Below are positions 1 to 6,862 of a DNA stretch of 9,824 bases, one piece after another; position 1 is the first letter of the stretch, and each line of letters starts with the position of its first letter. Source of the DNA: an uncultured Pseudomonas sp. (GTDB taxonomy: Bacteria > Pseudomonadota > Gammaproteobacteria > Pseudomonadales > Pseudomonadaceae); the NCBI GenBank assembly GCA_946886875.1, contig CAMPJN010000123.1, forward strand, positions 1 to 9,824, read 5' to 3'. The translations under genes were made by a program, and so were the position numbers. A model generated the notes under the pieces. It saw only the letters and a list, made by a program, of their open reading frames with translations. It was not told where the DNA came from and ran no database searches.

Positions 1-1
1 T

Positions 2-529
2 GAACTGGAAGTCTGCGACAGCCGCATCACCCGCATGAACCTGGCCGAAGAACTGCTGCGTCTGAACCTGGCCAAGGAAGCCGAAAGCCACTACCAGACG
101 GCGCTGCGCGGCACCGATGCCGACGCGCCGGATATCCTCCTCGGTCTGGCCAAGGCGCGCTTCGCCCAGGGCAACGCCGCCGGCTGCAAGCAGACGCTGG
201 AACAACTGATCGCCAACAACCCGAGTTTCCGCTCCAGCGAAGGCCACCTACTGTTCGCCCGCGCCCTTGATGCTCTGGAAGACAATGCCAAGGCCGAAGA
301 GGAGTACCTCGCCCTGGTCGCCTACTACCCGGGCCCCGAGGCCCAATACCGTTACGCCCTGATGCTGCGCCGCCTGGGGCGCCAGCAGGAAGCCCTGGCC
401 CAGTTGCAACAGATCCATAGCCACGCCCGCCGCTCGCCCAAGCACTACCGCAACCTGCATCAAGAGTGGTTGACGCTTAGCCAACAGGAGCTACGCGAGC
501 TGGAACAGGGCGAACGTAATCTCGCTTGA
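2..529 (+). CDS. TPR-repeat protein, C-terminal part (5' end outside window)
   Basis: The reading frame is already open at base 2 and continues to TGA at 527-529, so the ATG at 35 is most likely internal and the gene begins before the window. About 175 residues are visible. They form helix-turn-helix pairs of TPR type: small residues at the packing positions (LLGLAKARFAQGN, LLFARALDALEDN, YRYALMLRRLGRQ), each pair followed by an acidic or polar helix. The C-terminus (SPKHYRNLHQEW) is polar and has no membrane segment. TPR proteins are scaffolds for protein-protein contacts; the partner cannot be read from this sequence. Related Pseudomonas proteins, as I recall them, have an N-terminal membrane segment before the repeats, but that part is not visible here. 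The gene converges on nadR and ends 30 bp from its stop codon. The TPR assignment is good; the function is unknown. Confidence 0.8.
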   Translation, partial: ELEVCDSRITRMNLAEELLRLNLAKEAESHYQTALRGTDADAPDILLGLAKARFAQGNAAGCKQTLEQLIANNPSFRSSEGHLLFARALDALEDNAKAEEEYLALVAYYPGPEAQYRYALMLRRLGRQQEALAQLQQIHSHARRSPKHYRNLHQEWLTLSQQELRELEQGERNLA

Positions 530-533
530 GGCA

Positions 534-553
534 GCCGCCCGTTCGTGGGCGGC
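534..553. terminator. GC-rich hairpin between convergent genes
   Basis: Perfect 7-bp arms, GCCGCCC at 534-540 and GGGCGGC at 547-553, enclose a 6-base loop. The hairpin sits 4 bp after the TPR gene stop and 6 bp before the nadR stop, the usual place for a bidirectional terminator between convergent genes. Neither strand has a clear T-tract after it, so it may instead block 3' exonucleases or assist another termination mechanism. Confidence 0.5.
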
Positions 554-559
554 CTGAGT

Positions 560-1597
560 TCAGGCGCTGGGCACCTGCAAACACTCCAACACCTGCGCCA
601 CGCGTGCACTCAGCGAACCGCTCAACAGGTTGTAGGGCAAGCCGCGGCGCTGCAGCTGCTGCACGTACCAGGCATTCTGCCGGCGACGAAACGCGGCGTC
701 CTGCCGTGTACCGTCCTGCACGAACGGGAAGTCGTCGGCACATAGAAACAGGTGCTGATAACGGCGTTCGGCCAACTGTTCCAATTCCGCCTCGGCGCGG
801 CCGAATTGCTCCCGACAATAAAACAACGTGGTCAGGGGTGTGGTGTCGCACACCAGATAGCGCCGTGCCTGCCCCGCCAGCAGCTGTTCGCGTGCCACCT
901 GGGTGCGGCCGATATGCAGCAGATCGTCATAGGCCAGCTGTCCGCCACGGGCCAACCAGTGTTCGCGACCGAATTCGGCGACATGCAGGGTGTCCAGGGC
1001 ATCCGCCAGGGCCAGGCTCAGGCTGCTCTTACCGGTGGACTCGCCACCGAGCAGCGCGATGCGTTCGACGAAATCGCCATATACCTCGGCCGCCAGGTAT
1101 TCGCTCAGGCCATGCACATCGGTGCGTAGGCGCGAACCGGAGATCGGCACCCGCTGCCGTGCACGGTCCAGCTCGACATGCATCACCGGCTGTTCGAAAC
1201 AACGCGCCAGGTGCGCGGCAAAGCCATCGCCATAGGCTTCGCTGGTGAAAACCGCATCGACTTTATCGCCCAGCACCTGCACGCAGAATTGCGCGACGAA
1301 CTGACGCTGCAGCTGCGGCGCATCCTGGTTATCCGGTAGTTCGGGCAACGCCAGGCCCTCGCGTTGCCACTGCGCGACCCGCTGCGGCGTCAGCACCCAA
1401 TGTTGTATGTGCGGCAAGCGCGTGGCGAGCCAGCGCTCGCGGCGCTCGGCCTCGCAACCTGGCAATTCCGGTCGCGACCAACTGAGCAGATAGAGGCGCT
1501 CGCATTGTTTGTACGCCTCATCGATCAACCACTCATGGCCCAGGTGCAGCGGCGCGAACTTGCCAACTACCAGGCCACTGCGAAAACGCCGCGCCAT
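560..1597 (-). CDS. nadR: NadR-type NMN adenylyltransferase / ribosylnicotinamide kinase
   Basis: A 345-residue cytoplasmic enzyme expected to phosphorylate nicotinamide riboside to NMN and to join NMN with ATP-derived AMP to give NAD. The N-terminal nucleotidylyltransferase domain shows the GKFAPLHLGH signature (residues 12-21, with the two catalytic-type histidines) and the ISGSRLR motif (152-158), equivalent to the ISxTxxR nucleotide-binding loop. The C-terminal kinase domain has a P-loop GGESTGKSS (184-192), a Walker B-like LVCDTTPLTT (248-257) and an arginine-rich lid region (RRRQ, 304-307). Unlike enterobacterial NadR (about 410 residues) it has no N-terminal helix-turn-helix domain, so it is probably purely enzymatic and not a repressor. 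The ATG lies 3 bp after the pnuC stop with no clear Shine-Dalgarno site, which suggests translational coupling to pnuC. Confidence 0.92.
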   Translation of the reverse strand: MARRFRSGLVVGKFAPLHLGHEWLIDEAYKQCERLYLLSWSRPELPGCEAERRERWLATRLPHIQHWVLTPQRVAQWQREGLALPELPDNQDAPQLQRQFVAQFCVQVLGDKVDAVFTSEAYGDGFAAHLARCFEQPVMHVELDRARQRVPISGSRLRTDVHGLSEYLAAEVYGDFVERIALLGGESTGKSSLSLALADALDTLHVAEFGREHWLARGGQLAYDDLLHIGRTQVAREQLLAGQARRYLVCDTTPLTTLFYCREQFGRAEAELEQLAERRYQHLFLCADDFPFVQDGTRQDAAFRRRQNAWYVQQLQRRGLPYNLLSGSLSARVAQVLECLQVPSA

Positions 1598-1600
1598 TTC

Positions 1601-2194
1601 TCAGGCCCGCTGCCCGTCGATAACGACCTGGGTCGATTGTCCGTCCCACTCGCGCCGCCAGCGGTACAGCCCGTACCAGGCATTGCACCAGAACAGCGCA
1701 TAGACAAAGCCTGTCAGGTACAGCTCGCGGGAAATGAACAAGGGCACCGCCAGGCTATTGACCAGCAGCCAGCAGTACCAGTTTTCCAGCTTGCGGCGCA
1801 TCAGCAACAGCTGCGCCAGTACGCTGAAGGTCAGCACCAGAGAGTCGAGGAACGGCGCATAGGCATCGGTGAAACGGTGCAACAGCGCGCCATAGCCCAG
1901 CGCCACCAGCACTGCGAGCAGCAGCGCAGCGAGCAACCCCAACCAGGACGTGCGACTGATCGGCAGCGCCGCGCCGCCTTTACCGTGCAACCAACTCCAC
2001 CAACCGATCAGGCTGGTGACGATATAGAAGACCTGCAGGGTGAGATCGGCATACAGCTGTACCTCGAAGAACAGCCAGCCGAAGAGCCCGCAGCCGATCA
2101 GCCCGACCGACCAGGTATGCACCGAATTACGCGCCGCCAGCAGCACGGCGACCAGATAGAAGCAGTTGGCGAGAATTTCCAGCATGGGCGGCAT
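1601..2194 (-). CDS. pnuC: PnuC-type nicotinamide riboside transporter
   Basis: A 197-residue inner-membrane protein made largely of hydrophobic helices and expected to import nicotinamide riboside by facilitated diffusion driven by intracellular phosphorylation. Family features visible are the aromatic-rich segment QVFYIVTSLIGWWSW (about residues 54-68) and the C-terminal block with ENWYCWLLVNSLAVPLF followed by the FVYALFWCNAWYGLYRWRR helix. The first ATG (2194) is preceded by AAGGA at 2202-2206, 7 bases upstream; a second ATG at 2185 is less well placed. nadR begins 3 bp after the stop, giving a transporter-kinase pair in which NadR traps the imported riboside as NMN. Related PnuT (thiamine) and PnuX (riboflavin) transporters share the fold, but the NadR partner favours nicotinamide riboside. 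No riboswitch was recognised in the 110 bp upstream. Confidence 0.92.
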   Translation of the reverse strand: MPPMLEILANCFYLVAVLLAARNSVHTWSVGLIGCGLFGWLFFEVQLYADLTLQVFYIVTSLIGWWSWLHGKGGAALPISRTSWLGLLAALLLAVLVALGYGALLHRFTDAYAPFLDSLVLTFSVLAQLLLMRRKLENWYCWLLVNSLAVPLFISRELYLTGFVYALFWCNAWYGLYRWRREWDGQSTQVVIDGQRA

Positions 2195-2304
2195 GCTCAG
2201 ATCCTTGAGTACGAAAATGCCAAGGCAGGCGCAGACGCGAACTCATCACATCTGCGGAGTAAACCGCTAGCGCAGCCTCGTATGAAGGGTTTGGAGGATG
2301 ACAG

Positions 2305-2730
2305 TCACTTGCTATCGGGAAGGATGTCGAAGCCGCCCTGAGATTGGCTGACGACCCGGAATTGCTGGCGTTCGCCGGCTACCACGCGTACCGCCAGCTC
2401 GCGGCGCAGGCGACCGTAGGCGCAGAGGGTATCGTCCATCTTGTCGATGCCGATGCTGAGTATCCGATTGCCCGCGGGCACCTGAAAGCTGGCCACTTCG
2501 CCCATGCCGATGCGTGCAGCGACCTGACGATCGACCAGTACGGCGATATAGCAACCGCCGCCCATCAAGCCCAGGTCGCGATTAACCACGATCTCGCCAG
2601 CGCCCTGCAGCGGCTCCTGATAAGCCAACAAGCGATCCTCGGGAACCGCTTTGATGTTTTCCGGCTCGGCCCTGAACGACGAACAACCGGCTAACAGCAG
2701 CAAAGGCAGAACGGCATAAATCAAACGCAT
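2305..2730 (-). CDS. Small lipoprotein, DUF2846-like (function unknown)
   Basis: A 141-residue predicted lipoprotein. The signal peptide MRLIYAVLPLLLLAGC has a lipobox LAGC with the acylated cysteine at residue 16. Position +2 is serine, so sorting to the outer membrane by Lol is expected. The mature part begins with a flexible segment (to about residue 44). A compact beta-rich domain follows (GEIVVNRDLG, CYIAVLVDRQVAARI, FQVPAGNRILSIGI), resembling the DUF2846/PEGA-like pattern of short strands ending in a P-x-G turn. Two further cysteines (CYIAV and LCAYG) could form a periplasmic disulfide. AAGGAA at 2736-2741 lies 5 bases before the ATG and supports this start. The gene is 110 bp upstream of pnuC on the same strand; any functional link is unproven. 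The family match is from pattern memory only. Confidence 0.8.
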   Translation of the reverse strand: MRLIYAVLPLLLLAGCSSFRAEPENIKAVPEDRLLAYQEPLQGAGEIVVNRDLGLMGGGCYIAVLVDRQVAARIGMGEVASFQVPAGNRILSIGIDKMDDTLCAYGRLRRELAVRVVAGERQQFRVVSQSQGGFDILPDSK

Positions 2731-2952
2731 GGAATTTCCTTATTGAATGGTCGAGTCGGAGGCTGTGCAAAGATCGAGCGCCATAGCCTGATGGCCGCAG
2801 CAGGCGAGCATTTTTCACAAGCTCTCGTTAGTCATCTGAACGCCGACGCTATCCTAACCCGCCAAGCCCTGAGTATGACCCGCTATCGCACTCGCAAGGA
2901 TAGCGCCCCTCGCCCGAACAGTGGTGGAAGCCAGATCAAATCGCCATTATCG

Positions 2953-2970
2953 GGCTATGCCGGCAGAGCC
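2953..2970. terminator. Near-perfect 18-bp palindrome just after the YkuD gene
   Basis: GGCTaTGCCGGCAgAGCC is symmetric except for one a/g mismatch. It starts 6 bp after the stop codon of the YkuD gene (minus strand). In RNA it could fold as a hairpin with a CCGG loop, in the position of a terminator, but no U-tract follows, so termination activity is only a possibility. Confidence 0.35.
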
Positions 2971-2976
2971 AGACCG

Positions 2977-3750
2977 CTACTCCACTCCGTAGTAGGAGGT
3001 GAACACCTTATGGTTCGCCCGGGTTTCCGGTAGCACATAGACAACGCCGTTGGTTCCGCTGAAAGCCGGAATGACATGGCGATCGAAGAACGCCACAGGC
3101 ACGTTGATGCAGCCGTAGGAAATCCGCTTGTCGTCGGTAAGCGGCGAGGCTAAACGCTCCGCGCGGCGCTCCTTGGCATTGCTGGTGACGACGCGGTGCA
3201 GCGAGATGGCATTCTCATAGTCGATCCAGAGAATCTCCTTACCACTGAGATTGCGCCCCAACGAAGCGACAAAACGGCCCGCTGGGGTGGTGCGTTCTTC
3301 CGGGCGGATACTCGATAGCTTGCGGCTGCCGATGCCGGGCACGGAGTCATCCCCCACCGCCAGGCCGAGCAGCGCCGAGGCCGCGCCGCTGAGTTCACCG
3401 CTTGCATCGAAGAGCAGAACCCGAGCCTGCGCCTTATCGACAATCATAAAGGGCATGCCCAGATTATCGCCGGAGTCGACGACCCAGTTCGCGGTGTGAC
3501 GCGCAGCCCAGGAGGCGTATTCGTGCTTGAAATTCGCCCGTTTGGACGTGACGCCTATCGTGCCGGGCTGAGCCGAGGCGAGCGTAAGCCCGCCATCGTC
3601 CGCCCTGGCCAGCGACTGAACGAGCATGCCGGCAACCGCCAGAAGACCGATACAGCATCCTCTGACGGCGGCCTTGCGGCTATTCCCCCCATGCCGTCGG
3701 CCTACCGGCGTGGGCAGGCACAGCGAAGCCCTGCTCTCGTCAGTATTCAT
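2977..3750 (-). CDS. YkuD-fold L,D-transpeptidase family protein with SYGCIN active site
   Basis: A 257-residue exported protein. The N-terminus is long and basic (RRHGGNSRK), followed by a hydrophobic stretch ending in SLARA|DD, so signal peptidase I cleavage after residue 50 is likely. The catalytic domain shows TPAGRF (155-160), the upstream histidine in AISLHRV (H185) and SYGCINVPV (211-219) with nucleophile C214. YkuD enzymes normally read SHGC[IV]R; here Y212 and N216 replace histidine and arginine. I recall similar SYGCIN sequences among proteobacterial YkuD homologues, so this is probably a real subfamily and not decay. L,D-transpeptidases form 3-3 peptidoglycan crosslinks or link proteins to the wall; the substrate here is unknown. 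The gene lies 112 bp downstream of tpsA on the same strand, so co-transcription is possible. No ATG, GTG or TTG was found as a better start; the Shine-Dalgarno site is weak. Confidence 0.85.
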   Translation of the reverse strand: MNTDESRASLCLPTPVGRRHGGNSRKAAVRGCCIGLLAVAGMLVQSLARADDGGLTLASAQPGTIGVTSKRANFKHEYASWAARHTANWVVDSGDNLGMPFMIVDKAQARVLLFDASGELSGAASALLGLAVGDDSVPGIGSRKLSSIRPEERTTPAGRFVASLGRNLSGKEILWIDYENAISLHRVVTSNAKERRAERLASPLTDDKRISYGCINVPVAFFDRHVIPAFSGTNGVVYVLPETRANHKVFTSYYGVE

Positions 3751-3862
3751 AACTTGCCCAGCCTGCCAATAAACCTCTGGCCAGACTCAGGGGCAATTTC
3801 TCCCCCCGGACCCTGGCACCCTCCAATTGGCTCCGCGCCTGCAAACCCCGGCCGGCCACTAC

Positions 3863-6784
3863 TTAGTTACGATCCTGCCGAGGCGGATACACCGGCGCCA
3901 TATAGAGCGCTGGCGGCTCTTCTTCCAGCATGGGTTCGCGCGCGACTATCAGCTGCGTCAACTGTGCAGCAGGCATATTCATCCCGGCACCTTCTGTCTC
4001 GAAGTTCAAGCCGGCTGCTAGCAGTGGCGGCTCCGAGACGAACTCCCGACCTGAGGTGTCGTCGTAGGGGCTGGTGGTGCTCGGGTTGGTTACGCCAGGC
4101 AGCGTTTCGGTCGGCAGCGACTCGATCGGCAGATCCGGCGGCGTCGAGCCTGGTGGAGTCGATCCCGGTGGCGTTGAACCTGGCGGCGTCGAGCCCGGCG
4201 GTGTTACCGGCGGGGCGGCGCTGATCAACAGCGTGCCATTGACGAAGTTGATGCTGTAGTTGCCCGGATCGAAGGTACCTGGGGTCGCATTGCTAGGAAT
4301 GATGTCATAGGGGTTGCCGTCCACGGGCGCCGTTGCCACCGTCCCAGGGCTAGTCAGGGTGACATTGCCAATGGTCTCTCCTGCCACCAGGCCCACCGAA
4401 GTGAATGCCGATGTCGCCAGAACGAGCGTTTCACCGAATACCTTGGTGGCGTCGTTGGCGGTGATGGTCAGCGGTGCCGGGGTGATATCGGCCCGCGTGA
4501 CAAAGGTTCCCAACGCTGTGCCGAAGGGCGCGAAGAGTTCGAAAACCGCGTCGAAGAAGGTGCTTTCGTAAGTAATCAACTTCTCGACGCCGACATTCTG
4601 GGTATCGAACAGCGCGTTGCTGACCGCGCCCAAGGCAACGGGGGGCGGCGCAGCGGCGATATCGGGCTCGAGACCACTGACCGTTGCGTTGCGCAGGCCG
4701 TCGTAAACCTTGTCGTCGCCCTGCCCGAACACCCAGGCTTTGGCGTCCAAGGCGCCGCCGCCGGTCAGGTTCAAGCCGTAGGCGTTGATTTCGTTGTTGG
4801 TACTGGCGTAGGTCACCGGGTTGAAGCGGATGCTTAGATCGCCCGTAGTTATGTCGATGCAGCCGATGCCGCAGGTGATCAGCACGGTGCCGCCGAGGAT
4901 CGCCCCCGGCCCGGTACCGTTATTGTCGGCACGCAAGATGACATCGCCAGTGGTTATCGTCATGGCCGCGTTGAGGGTGACGTTCTGCCCAGCGACCGCG
5001 GTGAGGTTGCCGGTGGTGATGGTCGTGGCCGCGCTGACCTCGACGTCATTGCCCGCGATAAAGCTAAGGTTGCCGGTGGTGGTGGAGATAGCCGCATTGA
5101 CGTTGATATCGCCCCCGGCGTTGGCCACCAGACTGCCAAGGGTGGCGGTGATATCGGCGCCCAGGTTTACGTTCACGTCCCTATCAGCGTTCAGGGTCAG
5201 CGTCGTCGGCGCTACCCAGGTGAAGGCGTCCATAACCGTGATATCGCCGTTGCCGGTACCGCTGGCGCCAGTGTTTTCCGTGGTCACGGTGATGTTGCTG
5301 CCGCCCAGGGCGACAACCAGATCAGCGACGTTGATATTGGCCGCGTTGACCCCGGAGTCCGGGGCGAAGACGTTGCCGGTGGAAGTCGCGCCTGAGGTGG
5401 CCGCGCTGGAGATGGTGATATCTGCTGGGTCGAGCAACCACATACCGAACAGGCCATGGGCGGCGCTGGTGTTGACCTTGATCGCGGAGACGTCCAGCCA
5501 GCCACCGGAAGTCTCGACCAGGCCACCGTCACCGGCCTCTGCGCCGCCGCGGGCGCTGATGCTGCCGTAAGCGCGGGTCGAATCATCGCTCCAGAGCACC
5601 GCAGTACCGCCGTCACCCGTAGTGAGGGCGTCAGCGTTGATGCTGGAGTCAGCGCTCATATAGGTTGCGCTGGCATTCTCCACGGCCGTGTTATTGCCCT
5701 GGTAGCCACCACCAAGCAGCACGGTGCCGCCGCCGGCGTCGCCGGAAGCGTTGATTTCTGCGTCGACCAGGCCGACGTGATGGGCCGTCGCGGTGACGCT
5801 ACCGCCAGTCTCCCCGGCATCGGCGCCGGACACGTCCAGGGTGCCGCCAATGTTCAGGGTGCCGCTCTGCATGTCGCCCATCAGCATGATGGTGCCGTTG
5901 CGGTTTTCGATGCTCTGGGCGCGGATTACCCCGGTGTTGTTGACCACCGACTGAACCAGACTGCCCGCCGATTGCGCGGTCATCACCACTTTGCCGCCAT
6001 CGGCCTGGATCAGCCCGCCGTTCTGCGCCAGCGCATCCAGCGCGCCCCGGTTGACAGCCACATTGAGCAAGCCGTCGCCCGCCACGTCGAGGGTGATGGC
6101 CTCGCCCGCCGCCAGCGCCACGCTGCCGAGATTGGCCTGAATGGTGCCCTGGTTGCTGACATTGGCGCCAAGCAGGGCGACATAGCCGCCGTCTGCATTG
6201 ATGGTGCCCTGGTTGACGACGCTGCCGTCACCGCTACCCGCGAACTTGTAGTTGCCGGCCATAAAATCGCTGTCGCTGAGGCTCAGGGTGGAAGCCACCA
6301 GGCCGCCGACGTTGACCGAGGCGCTCGGCCCGAACAGCACGCCGTTCGGATTGATCAGGAATACATTACCGTTGGCGTTGAGGCTGCCCAGGATGCTCGA
6401 AGGGTCGGCACCCAACACCCGGTTGAGGGCGATGGCACTGCTGTTGGGTTGGGCGAAGTTGACCGCCTCGCCCTGGCCGATATTGAAAGTCTGCCAGTTG
6501 ATGCTGACATTCTGCGTGGTCTGGGTAACGGTCATGTTGCCCGCGCCGCTGGTAATACTGGCAGCGCCCGCCGCCACCGAGCCATCGGTCGGCAGGGCGT
6601 AAGCATTGAAGCCGCTGGCCAGCATGATCGAGGCGGCGAGCGATTTCAGGGCGAAACGCGCACCTCGGCTGACGATGCTTTTGCCGGCGCTGGCGGACTT
6701 TTTGCCGCCGCTCTTGGCGTGCTCCGATGCCGCGACAAAGGTGCCGCTCTTCGCGTTCCAGATCGACTGGTAGATATTATTCAT
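3863..6784 (-). CDS. TpsA two-partner secretion exoprotein / filamentous-haemagglutinin-family adhesin
   Basis: A 973-residue (roughly 95 kDa) secreted protein expected to cross the outer membrane through the adjacent TpsB and act as a surface or released adhesin. In order: an extended signal peptide region (MNNIYQSIWN, residues 1-35), a hydrophobic core ending NAYA|LP (about residue 63), and a TPS secretion domain (about 65-300) with ALNRVLG (119-125) and NPNGVLFG (145-152). Next come solenoid repeats with the conserved VETSG...MWLLDPADITI block (423-458), and 21-residue repeats (536-621). The only two cysteines follow, in CGIGC (638-642), then a YDG-like module (about 692-767), an MBG-like module (about 768-856), four TPPGS repeats (861-880) and an acidic/proline-rich tail to 973. 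AGGAA at 6791-6795 precedes the ATG. It is much shorter than CdrA or FHA and lacks a C-terminal cysteine pair. The ligand is unknown. Confidence 0.92.
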   Translation of the reverse strand: MNNIYQSIWNAKSGTFVAASEHAKSGGKKSASAGKSIVSRGARFALKSLAASIMLASGFNAYALPTDGSVAAGAASITSGAGNMTVTQTTQNVSINWQTFNIGQGEAVNFAQPNSSAIALNRVLGADPSSILGSLNANGNVFLINPNGVLFGPSASVNVGGLVASTLSLSDSDFMAGNYKFAGSGDGSVVNQGTINADGGYVALLGANVSNQGTIQANLGSVALAAGEAITLDVAGDGLLNVAVNRGALDALAQNGGLIQADGGKVVMTAQSAGSLVQSVVNNTGVIRAQSIENRNGTIMLMGDMQSGTLNIGGTLDVSGADAGETGGSVTATAHHVGLVDAEINASGDAGGGTVLLGGGYQGNNTAVENASATYMSADSSINADALTTGDGGTAVLWSDDSTRAYGSISARGGAEAGDGGLVETSGGWLDVSAIKVNTSAAHGLFGMWLLDPADITISSAATSGATSTGNVFAPDSGVNAANINVADLVVALGGSNITVTTENTGASGTGNGDITVMDAFTWVAPTTLTLNADRDVNVNLGADITATLGSLVANAGGDINVNAAISTTTGNLSFIAGNDVEVSAATTITTGNLTAVAGQNVTLNAAMTITTGDVILRADNNGTGPGAILGGTVLITCGIGCIDITTGDLSIRFNPVTYASTNNEINAYGLNLTGGGALDAKAWVFGQGDDKVYDGLRNATVSGLEPDIAAAPPPVALGAVSNALFDTQNVGVEKLITYESTFFDAVFELFAPFGTALGTFVTRADITPAPLTITANDATKVFGETLVLATSAFTSVGLVAGETIGNVTLTSPGTVATAPVDGNPYDIIPSNATPGTFDPGNYSINFVNGTLLISAAPPVTPPGSTPPGSTPPGSTPPGSTPPDLPIESLPTETLPGVTNPSTTSPYDDTSGREFVSEPPLLAAGLNFETEGAGMNMPAAQLTQLIVAREPMLEEEPPALYMAPVYPPRQDRN
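4142..4204 (-). repeat. 15-bp coding tandem repeat (TPPGS x4) in tpsA
   Basis: Four successive 15-bp units encode identical TPPGS pentapeptides (residues 861-880), followed by a partial TPPD. The DNA units differ from each other at several positions, almost all silent, so the peptide is conserved better than the DNA. The segment links the MBG-like module to the tail and should be an extended, flexible proline-rich spacer. Confidence 0.85.
4922..5179 (-). repeat. 21-residue tandem repeats in TpsA beta-solenoid
   Basis: Three consecutive 21-residue units start at residues 559, 580 and 601, each with the pattern [DN]-[IV]-x-[VL]-[NS]-AA-x-x-[TI]-TTG-[ND]-[LV], ending near AG[ND] or its equivalent. 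A more degenerate 23-residue unit precedes them (536-558). The length and the alternating hydrophobic pattern fit one coil of a right-handed beta-helix per repeat, as in other TpsA exoproteins. Confidence 0.75.
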
Positions 6785-6862
6785 GGTGTGTTCCTACTTC
6801 TAATACGGCGTTTTGGCAGGCGTGGTCAGGCCCGTGTTCGTTGCGGTAACCGGCTGCGTCGA

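Noticed and set aside
526..1248. A 240-codon plus-strand frame starting at the end of the TPR gene
   Set aside because: Arginine/proline-rich translation typical of a shadow frame, entirely antisense to nadR.
2195..2304. Riboswitch or terminator between the lipoprotein gene and pnuC
   Set aside because: No TPP-box or pnuC-type NAD riboswitch pattern was recognised, and the best hairpin (GCGG/CCGC near 2254-2267) has only 4-5 bp arms and no T-tract.
1364..2341. A 325-codon plus-strand open frame antisense to nadR and pnuC
   Set aside because: The product is glutamine/arginine-rich low-complexity sequence without family features, and both opposing genes have clear catalytic or membrane signatures.
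3863..4140. A CdiA-like C-terminal toxin with downstream immunity gene
   Set aside because: TpsA is short and ends in a proline-rich, acidic tail without a VENN-type boundary; the next gene is a YkuD enzyme with a signal peptide, not a small cytosolic immunity protein.
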